Program-made: the position numbers and the translations under genes
From: Marasmitruncus massiliensis
GTDB taxonomy: Bacteria > Bacillota > Clostridia > Oscillospirales > Ruminococcaceae
Assembly (NCBI RefSeq): GCF_900186535.1
Contig: NZ_FYDE01000004.1
Coordinates: forward strand, 744,001-808,000
Direction: 5' to 3'
Length of the DNA stretch: 64,000 bases
Shown here: positions 7,157 to 15,143 of the stretch, in pieces
Layout of the letters: each line of letters begins with the position of its first letter
Position numbering within the stretch: position 1 is the first letter of the stretch
Notes under the pieces: model-generated
Told to the model about the DNA's origin: nothing
The model's database searches: none
The model's input: only the letters and a program-made list of their open reading frames with translations

Positions 7157-9475
7157 TTAATGCATTCCTTCTTGAGCGACTCTTCGGGGGTATTTGTTAA
7201 GGCCGCGCGCACAAAGCGCCCGGTAAACTTTTTCAGGGGTCATCGGGAGTTCATGCAGTTTGATGCCTGTCGCATGAAATAGTGCGTTTGCAATCGCGGG
7301 CGCGGGGGTATGGATGACCAGTTCCCCCAGAGATTTTGCTCCAAATGGCCCTGTCGGCTCGCTGCTCTCTTCAAATGCGACGCGGATATTGCGCACATCC
7401 AACCGTGTGGGAATTTTATACTGCATGAAGCTGTCGGTAATCAGACGCCCTTTTTGATCCCGCACCGGCTGCTCATAAAGCGCGTAGCCGATCGACTGCA
7501 CAACGCCGCCCTCCGCCTGAATACGTGCGAGGGCCGGATTGATCACTTTTCCGCAGTCCACCACCAAAACAAACTGATGCAGATCAATTTTTCCGGTTTC
7601 CAGATCAAGGTCGATTTCGGCAAAACCGGCGGCGAACGGATTCGGCGCGTCGGTACAGAGATAGGTCTCGGTCGCTTCCAGCATCGCGTTGTCACCGATC
7701 ATGGTCGCCATGCCGATCCCCGAAAGTTCCATAAAGCGGGAAGGGTCGTTTTGCATCGCGACACGGTCTTCCAATAAAACCAGCGTGTCCGGCGGGCAGG
7801 CCATCCGTTTGCCCGCCCATGTAAACAGCCTGTTTTTAAAGCTTTCCGCCGCTTTTATGACTGCGTTGCCGGTTACATAGGTTGTGCACGAAGCAAATGC
7901 GCCCGTATCGTAGGGACCGTCGGTGTCGGCTGTGCGGGTATTGATGCGGGAAACCGGACAGTTCAGCACCTGTGCGGCGATCTGTGTAAGGATGGTGTCC
8001 GAGCCGGTGCCCAGATCGGTCGCGCCCGAACGCATGAGGTAGGTGCCGTCCTCTTCCAGGCGGATGGAAACGGCGGCCTGCCCGATATTCTGTACGCCGG
8101 AGCCATGTGTTGCGGCCGCCATGCCTACCGCGCGAAGCCGGGTTTCGGAAAGCTGCTGGACCGGATACTTTTCGTTCCACCCGATCATTTCCCGGCCGCG
8201 CGCAATGCAGCGCAGCAACGACGAGGAGCGGATGGGGGTCGTGAGAATCCCCCCGGTGTCGCCTTCCTTCGCACAGTTTTTGAGCCGAAAAGCAATCGGG
8301 TCGATTCCGCAGGCGTCAGCAAGCTCATCCATCATGCATTCTATGGCGAACGTGGACTGCGCCGCGCCGTAACCGCGCATCGCGCCGCCCGGCAGCAGAT
8401 TGGTATAGACGGTGGTGCCGGTGAATTCGATGGCATCGGTGCGGTTGTGCATCGGAAGCATATTGCCGGCGGAGACCATGGTGACCGCAGGGCCGTCCTC
8501 GCCATAGGCGCCGGTGTTGTTCAGGCAGTCAACCTGAACTGCCTTGAGCGTTCCGTCCGCCGATGCCCCGAGCGTAATGCGAAACCGCATTTCATGGCGG
8601 CTGGCCGTTGCCGTAAAGGTTTCCTTGCGGGTCAGCACCATCTTTGCCGGGCGTCCCGTTTTCAGTGTAACAATGCCGACATACGGCTCACAGACCGTAA
8701 TATTTTTTCCGCCGAATGCCCCGCCGACGCGCGGCTTCATGACGCGAATCCGGTTATAGGGCAGGCCGAGCGCGGCTGCGGTCTGCCTGCGCGTATGAAA
8801 AGGCGACTGGGTGGAGGTCCAGAAGGTGAGACGGCCGAATTCATCCGGAAAGCAAAACGAGCGGTGTGTTTCCATCATGCAATGCGACTGCGGCGGAGTG
8901 AAGAATTCTCCCGTAACCACACGGTCGGAGCTGGACAGGGCGCTGCTGAGATCACCTTTTTGTACTTTGTGGCGGGAAACCACATTGTGTGCACAGTCCA
9001 GCCCGACATCGTCCGGCATAAATACCCCTTCGTTCGGAGCGTGTACCAGCACGGGGTTATTTTCCGCATTGGTAAAGTCCAGCACGGCGGGCAGAATTTC
9101 ATAATCGACCCGGATCAGTTCCAGTGCGCGCGCAGCGGCCTTTTCGCTTTCCGCGGCGACAATCGCCACCTCATCCCCGACGTAACGCACCACCGGTTCC
9201 AGCAGAAAGCGGTCGTGCGGACATGGCTCGGGATAGCTTTCGCCGGAATTCGTGTAGCGGCAGTGGGGCACATCTTCATGCGTGAGGATGCAGGCCACTC
9301 CCGGAATTTTTTCCGCATGGGACTTGTCAATCGAGCGGATGCGCGCATGGGCGTGGGGAGAGCGCAGAATTTTGACAATCAGCGCGTGATGATAAGCGGC
9401 GAGGTCGTCGGTATAAACCGGTTTCCCCGTGACCAAAGCCTGCGCGTCGAGCTTGGGGATGCTTTGCCCGATCAA
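7157..9475 (-). CDS. Xanthine dehydrogenase-type Mo-binding subunit (enzyme I)
   Basis: A 772-residue molybdenum-cofactor subunit of the xanthine oxidase family, which hydroxylates purines or other N-heterocycles using water as oxygen donor. Family motifs are present: RVGGAFGGKN (Moco dithiolene region), GAMRGYGAAQSTFAIE, and near the C terminus PTGPFGAKSLGE, whose Glu is the catalytic base. The start is taken as TTG 9475 because AAAGGAGG lies 7 bases before it and the sequence from there matches the usual N terminus (IGQSIPKLDAQALVTGKPVYTDD). It overlaps the FAD-subunit stop by 4 bases. Substrate cannot be read from sequence; context favours a purine or pterin. Confidence 0.9.
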   Translation of the reverse strand: MIGQSIPKLDAQALVTGKPVYTDDLAAYHHALIVKILRSPHAHARIRSIDKSHAEKIPGVACILTHEDVPHCRYTNSGESYPEPCPHDRFLLEPVVRYVGDEVAIVAAESEKAAARALELIRVDYEILPAVLDFTNAENNPVLVHAPNEGVFMPDDVGLDCAHNVVSRHKVQKGDLSSALSSSDRVVTGEFFTPPQSHCMMETHRSFCFPDEFGRLTFWTSTQSPFHTRRQTAAALGLPYNRIRVMKPRVGGAFGGKNITVCEPYVGIVTLKTGRPAKMVLTRKETFTATASRHEMRFRITLGASADGTLKAVQVDCLNNTGAYGEDGPAVTMVSAGNMLPMHNRTDAIEFTGTTVYTNLLPGGAMRGYGAAQSTFAIECMMDELADACGIDPIAFRLKNCAKEGDTGGILTTPIRSSSLLRCIARGREMIGWNEKYPVQQLSETRLRAVGMAAATHGSGVQNIGQAAVSIRLEEDGTYLMRSGATDLGTGSDTILTQIAAQVLNCPVSRINTRTADTDGPYDTGAFASCTTYVTGNAVIKAAESFKNRLFTWAGKRMACPPDTLVLLEDRVAMQNDPSRFMELSGIGMATMIGDNAMLEATETYLCTDAPNPFAAGFAEIDLDLETGKIDLHQFVLVVDCGKVINPALARIQAEGGVVQSIGYALYEQPVRDQKGRLITDSFMQYKIPTRLDVRNIRVAFEESSEPTGPFGAKSLGELVIHTPAPAIANALFHATGIKLHELPMTPEKVYRALCARGLNKYPRRVAQEGMH

Positions 9476-10287
9476 TGGCCTTCCTCCTTTCCCAGCAGCG
9501 GCCGGAGCATGCGGCGCATCAGCACGTTGCACATTTCTCTGCGGTAGTCCTCCGAACCGCGCATGTTGGAGCCGAACTTCAATTCTTCTGAAGCAAGCAG
9601 TACGGCCCGCTCTGCCAAAACATCAACTGGCAGGGAGCCGCGGTTTTGCAGGACAAATTCCCCGGCGTTTCGCGCAAGCGCCGCACACTGCGGGCGAGCG
9701 CCGACCGCGATGCGGCAGTCAGCGTGATCAAGATACACCGCTCCGTTCAAAAGAGCAAAGTCACCTGCCGAGTTCCGCAGACAGGCTGATCTGCCAATCC
9801 CATTCTGTGCGGGAAGCAGAATTTCCAGCAGGATATCCCTGAAAAACGGCCGGTTCAGGAAGTCCTCAAGCGGCATCATCCCGGCTTTTGCCAAACGGAC
9901 AGAAGCGCCGCATGCCAGCAGGGAAGGGAGAAGGTCCGAAAATCCATATCGCGCGAATACGCTTGCGCCGACCTGCGCGACGGCCCGGAACTGCACGCCG
10001 ACAATGTTGAAGATGCCGTCGGCAACCAGCCCTCCGCAATAACCGCACAGCAGAGGGTCGGTTTCAGCTTGGCGCAGGGTACAGCAGGCGCCGATCTGAA
10101 GTGCTCCGTCCTGTTCGTAGATGGAATTCAGCCCCAGATTTTTCAGGTCGATTCCGGTATGCAGTTTCAGATTGCTCATCCGCAGCCATGCGGTGCCGCC
10201 CAGAATACGGTTTTTCCTGCTTTTGTCCAATAAAGCGAGAGCCTCTTCAACAGTTGCCGGGGCGGCGTAGTCCTGAAAGGAAAACAT
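9472..10287 (-). CDS. Mo-hydroxylase FAD-binding subunit (enzyme I)
   Basis: A 271-residue FAD-binding subunit of the CoxM/XdhB family, transferring electrons from the Fe-S centres to an external acceptor. The N-terminal ILGGTAWLR replaces the usual AGGTDL-type FAD loop, and the second FAD motif is VGASVFARYGFSDLLPSLLA rather than the common GGNxxxxSPxxD form. It is on the short side for the family (often about 280-300 residues). Such short divergent FAD subunits resemble YgfM of the E. coli purine cluster (recalled, not aligned). The ATG at 10287 overlaps the stop of the Fe-S subunit by one base. It is probably shared with enzyme II, which has no FAD subunit. Confidence 0.85.
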   Translation of the reverse strand: MFSFQDYAAPATVEEALALLDKSRKNRILGGTAWLRMSNLKLHTGIDLKNLGLNSIYEQDGALQIGACCTLRQAETDPLLCGYCGGLVADGIFNIVGVQFRAVAQVGASVFARYGFSDLLPSLLACGASVRLAKAGMMPLEDFLNRPFFRDILLEILLPAQNGIGRSACLRNSAGDFALLNGAVYLDHADCRIAVGARPQCAALARNAGEFVLQNRGSLPVDVLAERAVLLASEELKFGSNMRGSEDYRREMCNVLMRRMLRPLLGKEEGH

Positions 10288-10751
10288 CAGTCCACCTCCG
10301 GTTCCGGAAGCCCCATATAGCGCCGGACCGTGCGCATCTGCCCCATATAGCCGGTGCAGCGGCACAGATTGCCGTTCAGGTAGCGGCGGATTGCTTCTTC
10401 GGTGGGAGTTTGCAGTTCCCGCTTCATCGCCAGAACGGTCAGAATGAATCCGGGTGCACAGAACCCGCACTGTTCCGCGCCCTGCTCTGTGAGATACTTT
10501 GTGAATTCGGAGGCTTCTTCCTGCATCCCCTCTAAAGTATGTACGGTATGGCCGTCCGTCCGTGCCGAAAGTGTCGAGCACGATAATATAGGAGTGCCGT
10601 CAACCAGTACGGTGCAGAGCCCGCACATACCGGTGTCGCAGCCGCGCCGCACGCTCAGCATCCCTGCCGCACGGAGCGTTTCGGACAGATATTCATCGGG
10701 TTCAATAGGAAGCACAGCAGGCCTTCCATTTAAAAGAATATGGATGTCGAT
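10287..10751 (-). CDS. Mo-hydroxylase [2Fe-2S] subunit (enzyme I), non-canonical start
   Basis: A small Fe-S subunit with two [2Fe-2S] sites: the plant-type motif GCDTGMCGLCTVLVDG, and the C-terminal pair CGFCAPG and NLCRCTGY. A start at GTG 10715 would give 142 residues but cut off the first beta strand conserved in the family. In the same frame the sequence upstream reads IDIHILLNGRPAV, the expected N terminus. It begins at an ATC codon (10751-10749) placed 8 bases after AAAGGAG, and no ATG, GTG or TTG occurs in that stretch. I therefore place the start at the ATC, giving 154 residues. The stop overlaps the FAD-subunit ATG. Confidence 0.8.
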   Translation of the reverse strand: MDIHILLNGRPAVLPIEPDEYLSETLRAAGMLSVRRGCDTGMCGLCTVLVDGTPILSCSTLSARTDGHTVHTLEGMQEEASEFTKYLTEQGAEQCGFCAPGFILTVLAMKRELQTPTEEAIRRYLNGNLCRCTGYMGQMRTVRRYMGLPEPEVD

Positions 10752-10841
10752 AAAAAGCGCTCCTTTTCTGTGGTTTGCTGTATCTATAATAAGGTATCTT
10801 TTTCCGCGTTCCTTCCTATTATAATGGGAAAAGGACAGACC

Positions 10842-13079
10842 TTATTTTTGAAGCGCGGCCAGAATTTTTTTCGGCAGAAGCGGAAGGTCGGACAGTTCCG
10901 TCCCCAGCGCGTCATTGACCGCATTGATAATTGCGGGAGCGACCGGTACAATGGAAGCCTCGCCGATGCTTTTGCCGCCGTAGGGACCATGCTCTTCATA
11001 AGCCTCCACGAAGTGAATCCGGATTTTCGGCATATCAGCGGCATGGGCAATCCGGTAACGGCGAAAGCTGGTGGACTTGCCGCGTCCTTTTTCATCCAGC
11101 TCGATTTCTTCAAACAACGCCATGCCAATCCCCATCGCGATGGCACCCTCCACCTGTCCTTCCAGCAGAAGAGGGTTCAGCGCCGTGCCTACATCGCACG
11201 CGGCAACATAGTCCAGTACGCGTACAGTCCCCGTTGCTTTGTCTACGCGGACCTGCGCAAAATGTACGCCGTAGGAACCCGCATTATAATAGGAATTATA
11301 GGAAAGTGTTTCAATCAGTTTTTCCCGGCGCTTGTCCATGGCGTACCAGACCAGTTCTGTCTTGTTGATAGACTTTCCATCCTTTGTGACAAAAACTCCA
11401 TTTTCCAGTGTAATCTCCTCAGCCTGCACCCCGAACACTTCCGCCGCCAGAGAAAAGAGGCGTTCCCTCATTTTTCGTGCCACCAAAACAATCGTTTCTC
11501 CGCCCGTCCAGGTGTTGCGGGACGCGCCTGCGCCGGTATCATAGGTGCCCGCGTCGGTATCGGAATGAATCAGATTGATGTCGCCGAGCGGCATATCCAA
11601 CTGCTCCGCGACGATCATTTTATATAAAGTATAGGTACCCGCCCCATGGTCGCAGTTGCCGGTGCGCAGCAGACAGGTTCCATCCTCGTTCATCGCGATG
11701 GAGGCCACCGAAATATCGGGAGCGAACGGAGCGACCCCGTTGCCGTGCATGGCGGCTGCCAGTCCGACTCCATAAGCATACCGTTCCCCGGACTTCGCTT
11801 TGCATTCCTGCTTCTTTTTGTCCCATTCGAACAATTCAGCACCCTGCCGCAGGCAGTCCCGCACCCGACCGTTGGCGAGCGAGGAACCGTTGACCGGATC
11901 AGGGGCGAAAGGAACCATCAGATTTTTCATGCGAAGCTCTACGGGATCGATATCCAGCCTTTTGGCAAGCTGGTTTACTGCGACTTCAATTGCCGTAAAT
12001 ACCTTTGGCGAGCCGAAGCCGCGCATTGCGCCTCCGACCGGCGTATTCGTATAGACTGCCTTGCCGTCGAACCGCATATTGGGTATGGCATAGACCTTGA
12101 ACATCTTACCGCACATGGCGTGCAGCACGTTGACCGATCCGCCGCAGTAGGCCCCCACGTTCATAAACTGGCGATAATCAATCGCGGTGATCGTTCCATC
12201 GCGTAATGCCGCGATAGTTGCCGTCATTTTAGCGGCATGGCGGGTCGTCGTGCAGAGAATGTCTTCCTTGCGGTTAAACCGGATTTTAACATGCCGGCCG
12301 GATTTTTTGGAGAGCAGCGCCGCAATATGTTCGGCGGTAAGGCCGTCCTTTCCGCCGAACGCTCCTCCCATCAGCGGACTGTGATAATGAACTTTGGAAA
12401 TCGGCAAGCCGAAAATCCGGCTGAGGATGATCTGCGTACGGTGCACGCCCTGCTGCGGCCCCCAGACGGTCAGGTTATCGTCCGGCGCCCAATATGCGAC
12501 GCAGACATGCGGTTCGATCGGGGCATGATGAATCATTTTGGTTTCCATCCGTTGTGTATACACCACGTCTGCGGATTTGATGGCGGTGTCTACATCACCG
12601 CACTGCGTCAGCAGGGGTTCCAGCAGGTTGCCTTCCGGATAGAGCTTTGGGGCGTTCTCCCCAAGTGCAAGTTCAGAATCCAGAACAAACGGCAGTTCCT
12701 CATATTCCACGCGAATCAGAGAAATCGCACGGTTGGCAATGACCTCGTTGTCAGCGGCAACCGCTGCGACGGCATCCGAAATACAGCGGAGCCGGGTATC
12801 AAAAACGCGCTCCGTAGCCGGAGGGGTGTCATGCAGGTTGCGGTGAATCCGATTGTACAGTGTCTGCGGGGAATCTTTGTAACTGACAACTGCGTGTACA
12901 CCCGGAAGCGCTTCTGCGGCTGAAGTGTCAATGGAAAGGATGTTGGCATGCGCGTACGGGCTGAACAGAATCCTGCCGACAAGCGCGTTGGGGAAAGCAA
13001 GGTCATCACCGTAAAGCGCGTGTCCGGTCACTTTCATAAGTGCATCATCGATTGGGGTGGGCACGCCGATATATTTCAC
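10842..13079 (-). CDS. Xanthine dehydrogenase-type Mo-binding subunit (enzyme II)
   Basis: A 745-residue molybdenum subunit of the xanthine oxidase family. Motifs seen are LMGGAFGGKDGLT, GAMRGFGSPKVFTAIE and the C-terminal YGGKSIGEAS with the catalytic Glu. It is more like the two-to-three-subunit clostridial XdhA/nicotinate dehydrogenase type than enzyme I, judged by its N terminus (MKYIGVPTPIDDALMKVTGHALYGDD). The start is GTG 13079, 7 bases after AAAGGAGG and overlapping the Fe-S subunit stop as GTGA. There is no FAD gene directly attached; the downstream enzyme I FAD subunit may serve both. Confidence 0.9.
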   Translation of the reverse strand: MKYIGVPTPIDDALMKVTGHALYGDDLAFPNALVGRILFSPYAHANILSIDTSAAEALPGVHAVVSYKDSPQTLYNRIHRNLHDTPPATERVFDTRLRCISDAVAAVAADNEVIANRAISLIRVEYEELPFVLDSELALGENAPKLYPEGNLLEPLLTQCGDVDTAIKSADVVYTQRMETKMIHHAPIEPHVCVAYWAPDDNLTVWGPQQGVHRTQIILSRIFGLPISKVHYHSPLMGGAFGGKDGLTAEHIAALLSKKSGRHVKIRFNRKEDILCTTTRHAAKMTATIAALRDGTITAIDYRQFMNVGAYCGGSVNVLHAMCGKMFKVYAIPNMRFDGKAVYTNTPVGGAMRGFGSPKVFTAIEVAVNQLAKRLDIDPVELRMKNLMVPFAPDPVNGSSLANGRVRDCLRQGAELFEWDKKKQECKAKSGERYAYGVGLAAAMHGNGVAPFAPDISVASIAMNEDGTCLLRTGNCDHGAGTYTLYKMIVAEQLDMPLGDINLIHSDTDAGTYDTGAGASRNTWTGGETIVLVARKMRERLFSLAAEVFGVQAEEITLENGVFVTKDGKSINKTELVWYAMDKRREKLIETLSYNSYYNAGSYGVHFAQVRVDKATGTVRVLDYVAACDVGTALNPLLLEGQVEGAIAMGIGMALFEEIELDEKGRGKSTSFRRYRIAHAADMPKIRIHFVEAYEEHGPYGGKSIGEASIVPVAPAIINAVNDALGTELSDLPLLPKKILAALQK

Positions 13080-13558
13080 GATACAACCTCCTTTTCCTGC
13101 ATCTGTAGAGCAGCCAGGTGGATTGCCTCCACGATCTTTTTGTAGCCGCTACATCGGCAAAGGTTATTTCCGAGTGCTTCAAGGATTTCATCCTCGGTTG
13201 GATCGGGGCTTTTAGAGAGCAGGGCAATGGATGTAATCACCATGCCGGGTGTGCAGAAACCGCATTGAATGGCTCCGGCATCTATGAACGCCTGCTGAAC
13301 CGGATGAAGCTGGCCCCCCTGACTGACACCCTCGATCGTGACGATTTTTTTGCCTTCCATATTGCGGGCAAGGAGCGTGCAGGAGTTTTTTGCCTCACCA
13401 TCGATCAGCACTTTGCAGGCGCCGCAGTCACCTGTGCCGCAGCCGTATTTAGAGCCGGTAAATCGCAGAAGCTCACGGATAACATACAGCAGGGTCCAGT
13501 TTGATTCAACCTGTAACGGATAATCCCTGCCGTTGATGTTCAAAAGAATGCTTAACAT
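13076..13558 (-). CDS. Mo-hydroxylase [2Fe-2S] subunit (enzyme II)
   Basis: A 160-residue Fe-S subunit and the first gene of the minus-strand operon. It has the plant-type cluster motif YGCGTGDCGACKVLIDG with a later SC, then CGFCTPGMV and NLCRCSGY for the second cluster. The N terminus LSILLNINGRDYPLQVESNWTLLYVIRELL is complete, and ATG 13558 follows AAGGAGGGC at good spacing. It passes electrons from the Moco of enzyme II to a flavin subunit or ferredoxin. Expression is probably controlled by the long leader described at 13589-13785. Confidence 0.92.
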   Translation of the reverse strand: MLSILLNINGRDYPLQVESNWTLLYVIRELLRFTGSKYGCGTGDCGACKVLIDGEAKNSCTLLARNMEGKKIVTIEGVSQGGQLHPVQQAFIDAGAIQCGFCTPGMVITSIALLSKSPDPTEDEILEALGNNLCRCSGYKKIVEAIHLAALQMQEKEVVS

Positions 13559-13588
13559 GGTTTTTGCCCTCCTTGCTCAAAATAAAAA

Positions 13589-13676
13589 TCGGCGGTACCC
13601 CCATTATGGTTTTGGCATAAAACAATCGTCAAAAGACCATTGCAATTATACTCCGCCATGCCGAGTGTACCGCCGA
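13589..13676 (-). ncRNA. Structured leader of xdh operon, riboswitch-like, unclassified
   Basis: Just upstream of the first xdh ribosome binding site the transcript can fold into three nested stems. P1 is a perfect 10 bp (13667-13676 with 13589-13598), P2 is GGCAT/ATGCC (13658-13662 with 13614-13618), and P3 is a hairpin with a TTTT loop at 13642-13623. Asymmetric internal loops separate them, and a U-rich stretch follows the 3' strand of P1. The layout resembles an aptamer, but I could not match it to a known class; the purine and THF consensus features I know are absent. Confidence 0.45.
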
Positions 13677-13692
13677 CATAAAGCCGTCTGTA

Positions 13693-13744
13693 CAAAAAAG
13701 AAGTCATTGCAAAGGAGAACCCTTCACAATGACCTCTTTGTCAT
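13693..13744 (-). promoter_or_regulatory. Leader attenuator of the xdh operon
   Basis: On the minus strand a 17-bp stem (13737-13721 with 13716-13700, loop GTTCT) is followed by six T residues, an intrinsic terminator only about 15 bases after the predicted transcription start. Its 5' arm overlaps a small hairpin (13744-13729) with a 5-bp stem and the hexaloop AAAGAG, so the two folds exclude each other. This is the architecture of an antitermination switch. The hexaloop has A at position 1 and G at position 4, as in ANTAR-protein targets. Confidence 0.6.
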
Positions 13745-13757
13745 TTTCTATATTTTT

Positions 13758-13785
13758 ATTATAGCTTTTTGTTCAAAAAAGTCAA
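13758..13785 (-). promoter_or_regulatory. Promoter of the minus-strand xdh operon
   Basis: Reading the minus strand, TTGACT (13785-13780) and TATAAT (13763-13758) are separated by 16 bases. This is a strong sigma-A-type promoter directed at the xdh genes, 200 bases upstream of the first start codon. Confidence 0.75.
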
Positions 13786-13882
13786 TACGGCGCTGATTTA
13801 AAAGCAAAGTAAAAGAATTGAACAAAAACACGAAAAGATTTATGCAATATTGACCAATATGGAACTGGGAATAAAAAACATG

Positions 13883-13912
13883 TTGACAAATCATAGCCCG
13901 ATGCGTTAAAGT
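13883..13912 (+). promoter_or_regulatory. Promoter of the large catabolic operon
   Basis: TTGACA at 13883-13888 is a perfect -35 box. The -10 is less clear: TTAAAG at 13906-13911 (17-base spacing) or TAAAGT at 13907-13912 (18). Transcription would start near 13918, just before the leader attenuator. Confidence 0.55.
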
Positions 13913-13927
13913 GATGGCAACGAAAAA

Positions 13928-13974
13928 AGACAAAGATGTCTGACATGGGAGACCATGTTGGACGTCTTTTTTTT
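13928..13974 (+). promoter_or_regulatory. Leader attenuator of the large catabolic operon
   Basis: A 17-bp stem (13932-13948 with 13953-13969, loop GAGA, three G-T pairs) runs into eight T residues, an intrinsic terminator about 50 bases before the first gene. A short hairpin at 13928-13941 (stem AGAC/GTCT, hexaloop AAAGAT) shares bases with its 5' arm, so the folds exclude each other. This mirrors the attenuator on the other strand at 13693-13744. Confidence 0.6.
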
Positions 13975-14023
13975 ATTCAAAAAAGCGCCCAAAAAGCGTT
14001 TAAAAAAATGGGGAGGGTCAATT

Positions 14024-15097
14024 ATGAAAAATTTTTTCGCGTTTTTACTGGCGGCTTCTATCACAGCGGTTTCACTAAGCGGGTGCGGCGGTTCGGCTGC
14101 GCAGTCATCAGGTTCCAAAAGCGGCGATGCCGCGGACCAAGGCAGCGCGGCGTCTGCCGGCAGCGAACAGGCCTCGGAAAGTAAAGCCGGCGGAGAGTTC
14201 AAGGTGGCGATGCTGCTGCCCGGTACCATCAACGACCAGGGCTGGAATGCGGAAGCCTATAAAGCGTTACAGGCCATTGAGAGCGGTCTCGGCGCCGAAG
14301 CCGCTTACAGCGAAAGTGTGCCGCAGTCCGATTATGAGCAGGTTATGCGCGGCTATGCGAGCCAGGGGTTCAATTTCATTGTCGGTCATGGCTATCAGTT
14401 TTCCGATGCGGCAAAGATCGTAGCCAAAGAATTTCCGGATGTGGATTTCTGCATCACAAACGGTACGGAAACGCAGGAACCCAATCTGGCGACCACCAGT
14501 GTGGATTCCTATGAATTCGGATTTCTCTCCGGAACGGTTGCCGGCGTTCTGACCAAAAGTAAAAAAGTCGGCATTGTGGTTGGCGAATCCTCTCCGGTCA
14601 TGAATGCTTTCTCCGACAGCTATCTGTTCGGTGCGAGTTATCATGATTCGTCGATCACCGGCAAAAGCATCACCGCGGGTACCCTCGAGGATGCGTCCAA
14701 ATGCAAGGAAAATGCGTTGAACCTGATCGATGACGGTGCGGATGTACTGACTCAAATGGCCAATCAGGCGGGCCTTGGTGTAATCAACGCCTGTGAGGAA
14801 CGCGGCATAATGAATCTCGGCTCCAACGGGGATCAGGCTCCGGTAGCGCCGGATACGGTTGTGACCAGCGTTGTGCAGGATATGAGCAAAGCAATTTATG
14901 CCGCCGCGGAGAAATCCAAGAATGGCGAGCTTGAAGCAAAAAGCTATAATTTCGGCATCAAAGACGGCGCACTGTATCTCACTCCGTTCGGTAATTTTGA
15001 GGACAAACTCACACAGGAGCAGAAAGACGCCATTTCCGGATATCTGGAAAAACTGAAAAGCGGCGAGATCGATGTCCACGCACTGATGGGTAAATAA
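14024..15097 (+). CDS. BMP-family ABC transporter substrate-binding lipoprotein 1
   Basis: A 357-residue Bmp/Med-family (PnrA-like) extracellular binding protein; the family binds purine nucleosides and related compounds. It has a lipoprotein signal peptide with lipobox LSGC, a Ser/Ala/Gly-rich linker to about residue 55, then the periplasmic-binding-protein-like core (KVAMLLPGTINDQGWNAEAY, QVMRGYASQGFNFIVGHGYQFSDAA). The start at 14024 follows GGGGAGGG. It is the first gene of the plus-strand operon and the partner of the permeases at 15392-17333 and the ATPase at 30071-31609. A strong hairpin just after the gene may keep it at a higher level than the permeases. Confidence 0.9.
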   Translation: MKNFFAFLLAASITAVSLSGCGGSAAQSSGSKSGDAADQGSAASAGSEQASESKAGGEFKVAMLLPGTINDQGWNAEAYKALQAIESGLGAEAAYSESVPQSDYEQVMRGYASQGFNFIVGHGYQFSDAAKIVAKEFPDVDFCITNGTETQEPNLATTSVDSYEFGFLSGTVAGVLTKSKKVGIVVGESSPVMNAFSDSYLFGASYHDSSITGKSITAGTLEDASKCKENALNLIDDGADVLTQMANQAGLGVINACEERGIMNLGSNGDQAPVAPDTVVTSVVQDMSKAIYAAAEKSKNGELEAKSYNFGIKDGALYLTPFGNFEDKLTQEQKDAISGYLEKLKSGEIDVHALMGK

Positions 15098-15115
15098 GCG
15101 GTTATATCCCCAATT

Positions 15116-15143
15116 TGCCTCTGCGGCAGTCAAGCCGCAGAGG
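15116..15143 (+). terminator. Intercistronic hairpin after binding protein gene
   Basis: An 11-bp GC-rich stem (15116-15126 with 15133-15143) sits 18 bases after the binding-protein stop. No T run follows. It is more likely a stabilising or partial-termination hairpin that raises binding protein over permease, a common arrangement in ABC operons. Confidence 0.5.

Noticed and set aside
8105-9547. 480-codon plus-strand frame opposite xdh enzyme I
   Set aside because: Shadow of the Mo-subunit gene; no recognisable domain and it crosses gene borders.
13559-13690. Purine or THF riboswitch of a known class before xdh
   Set aside because: The conserved loop sequences of those classes are not present; only the overall nested-stem layout fits an aptamer, so it is reported as unclassified.
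13928-13974. T-box or preQ1-type riboswitch in the plus-strand leader
   Set aside because: The leader between promoter and terminator is only about 50 bases and lacks T-box or preQ1 consensus features; only a hexaloop hairpin and terminator are present.
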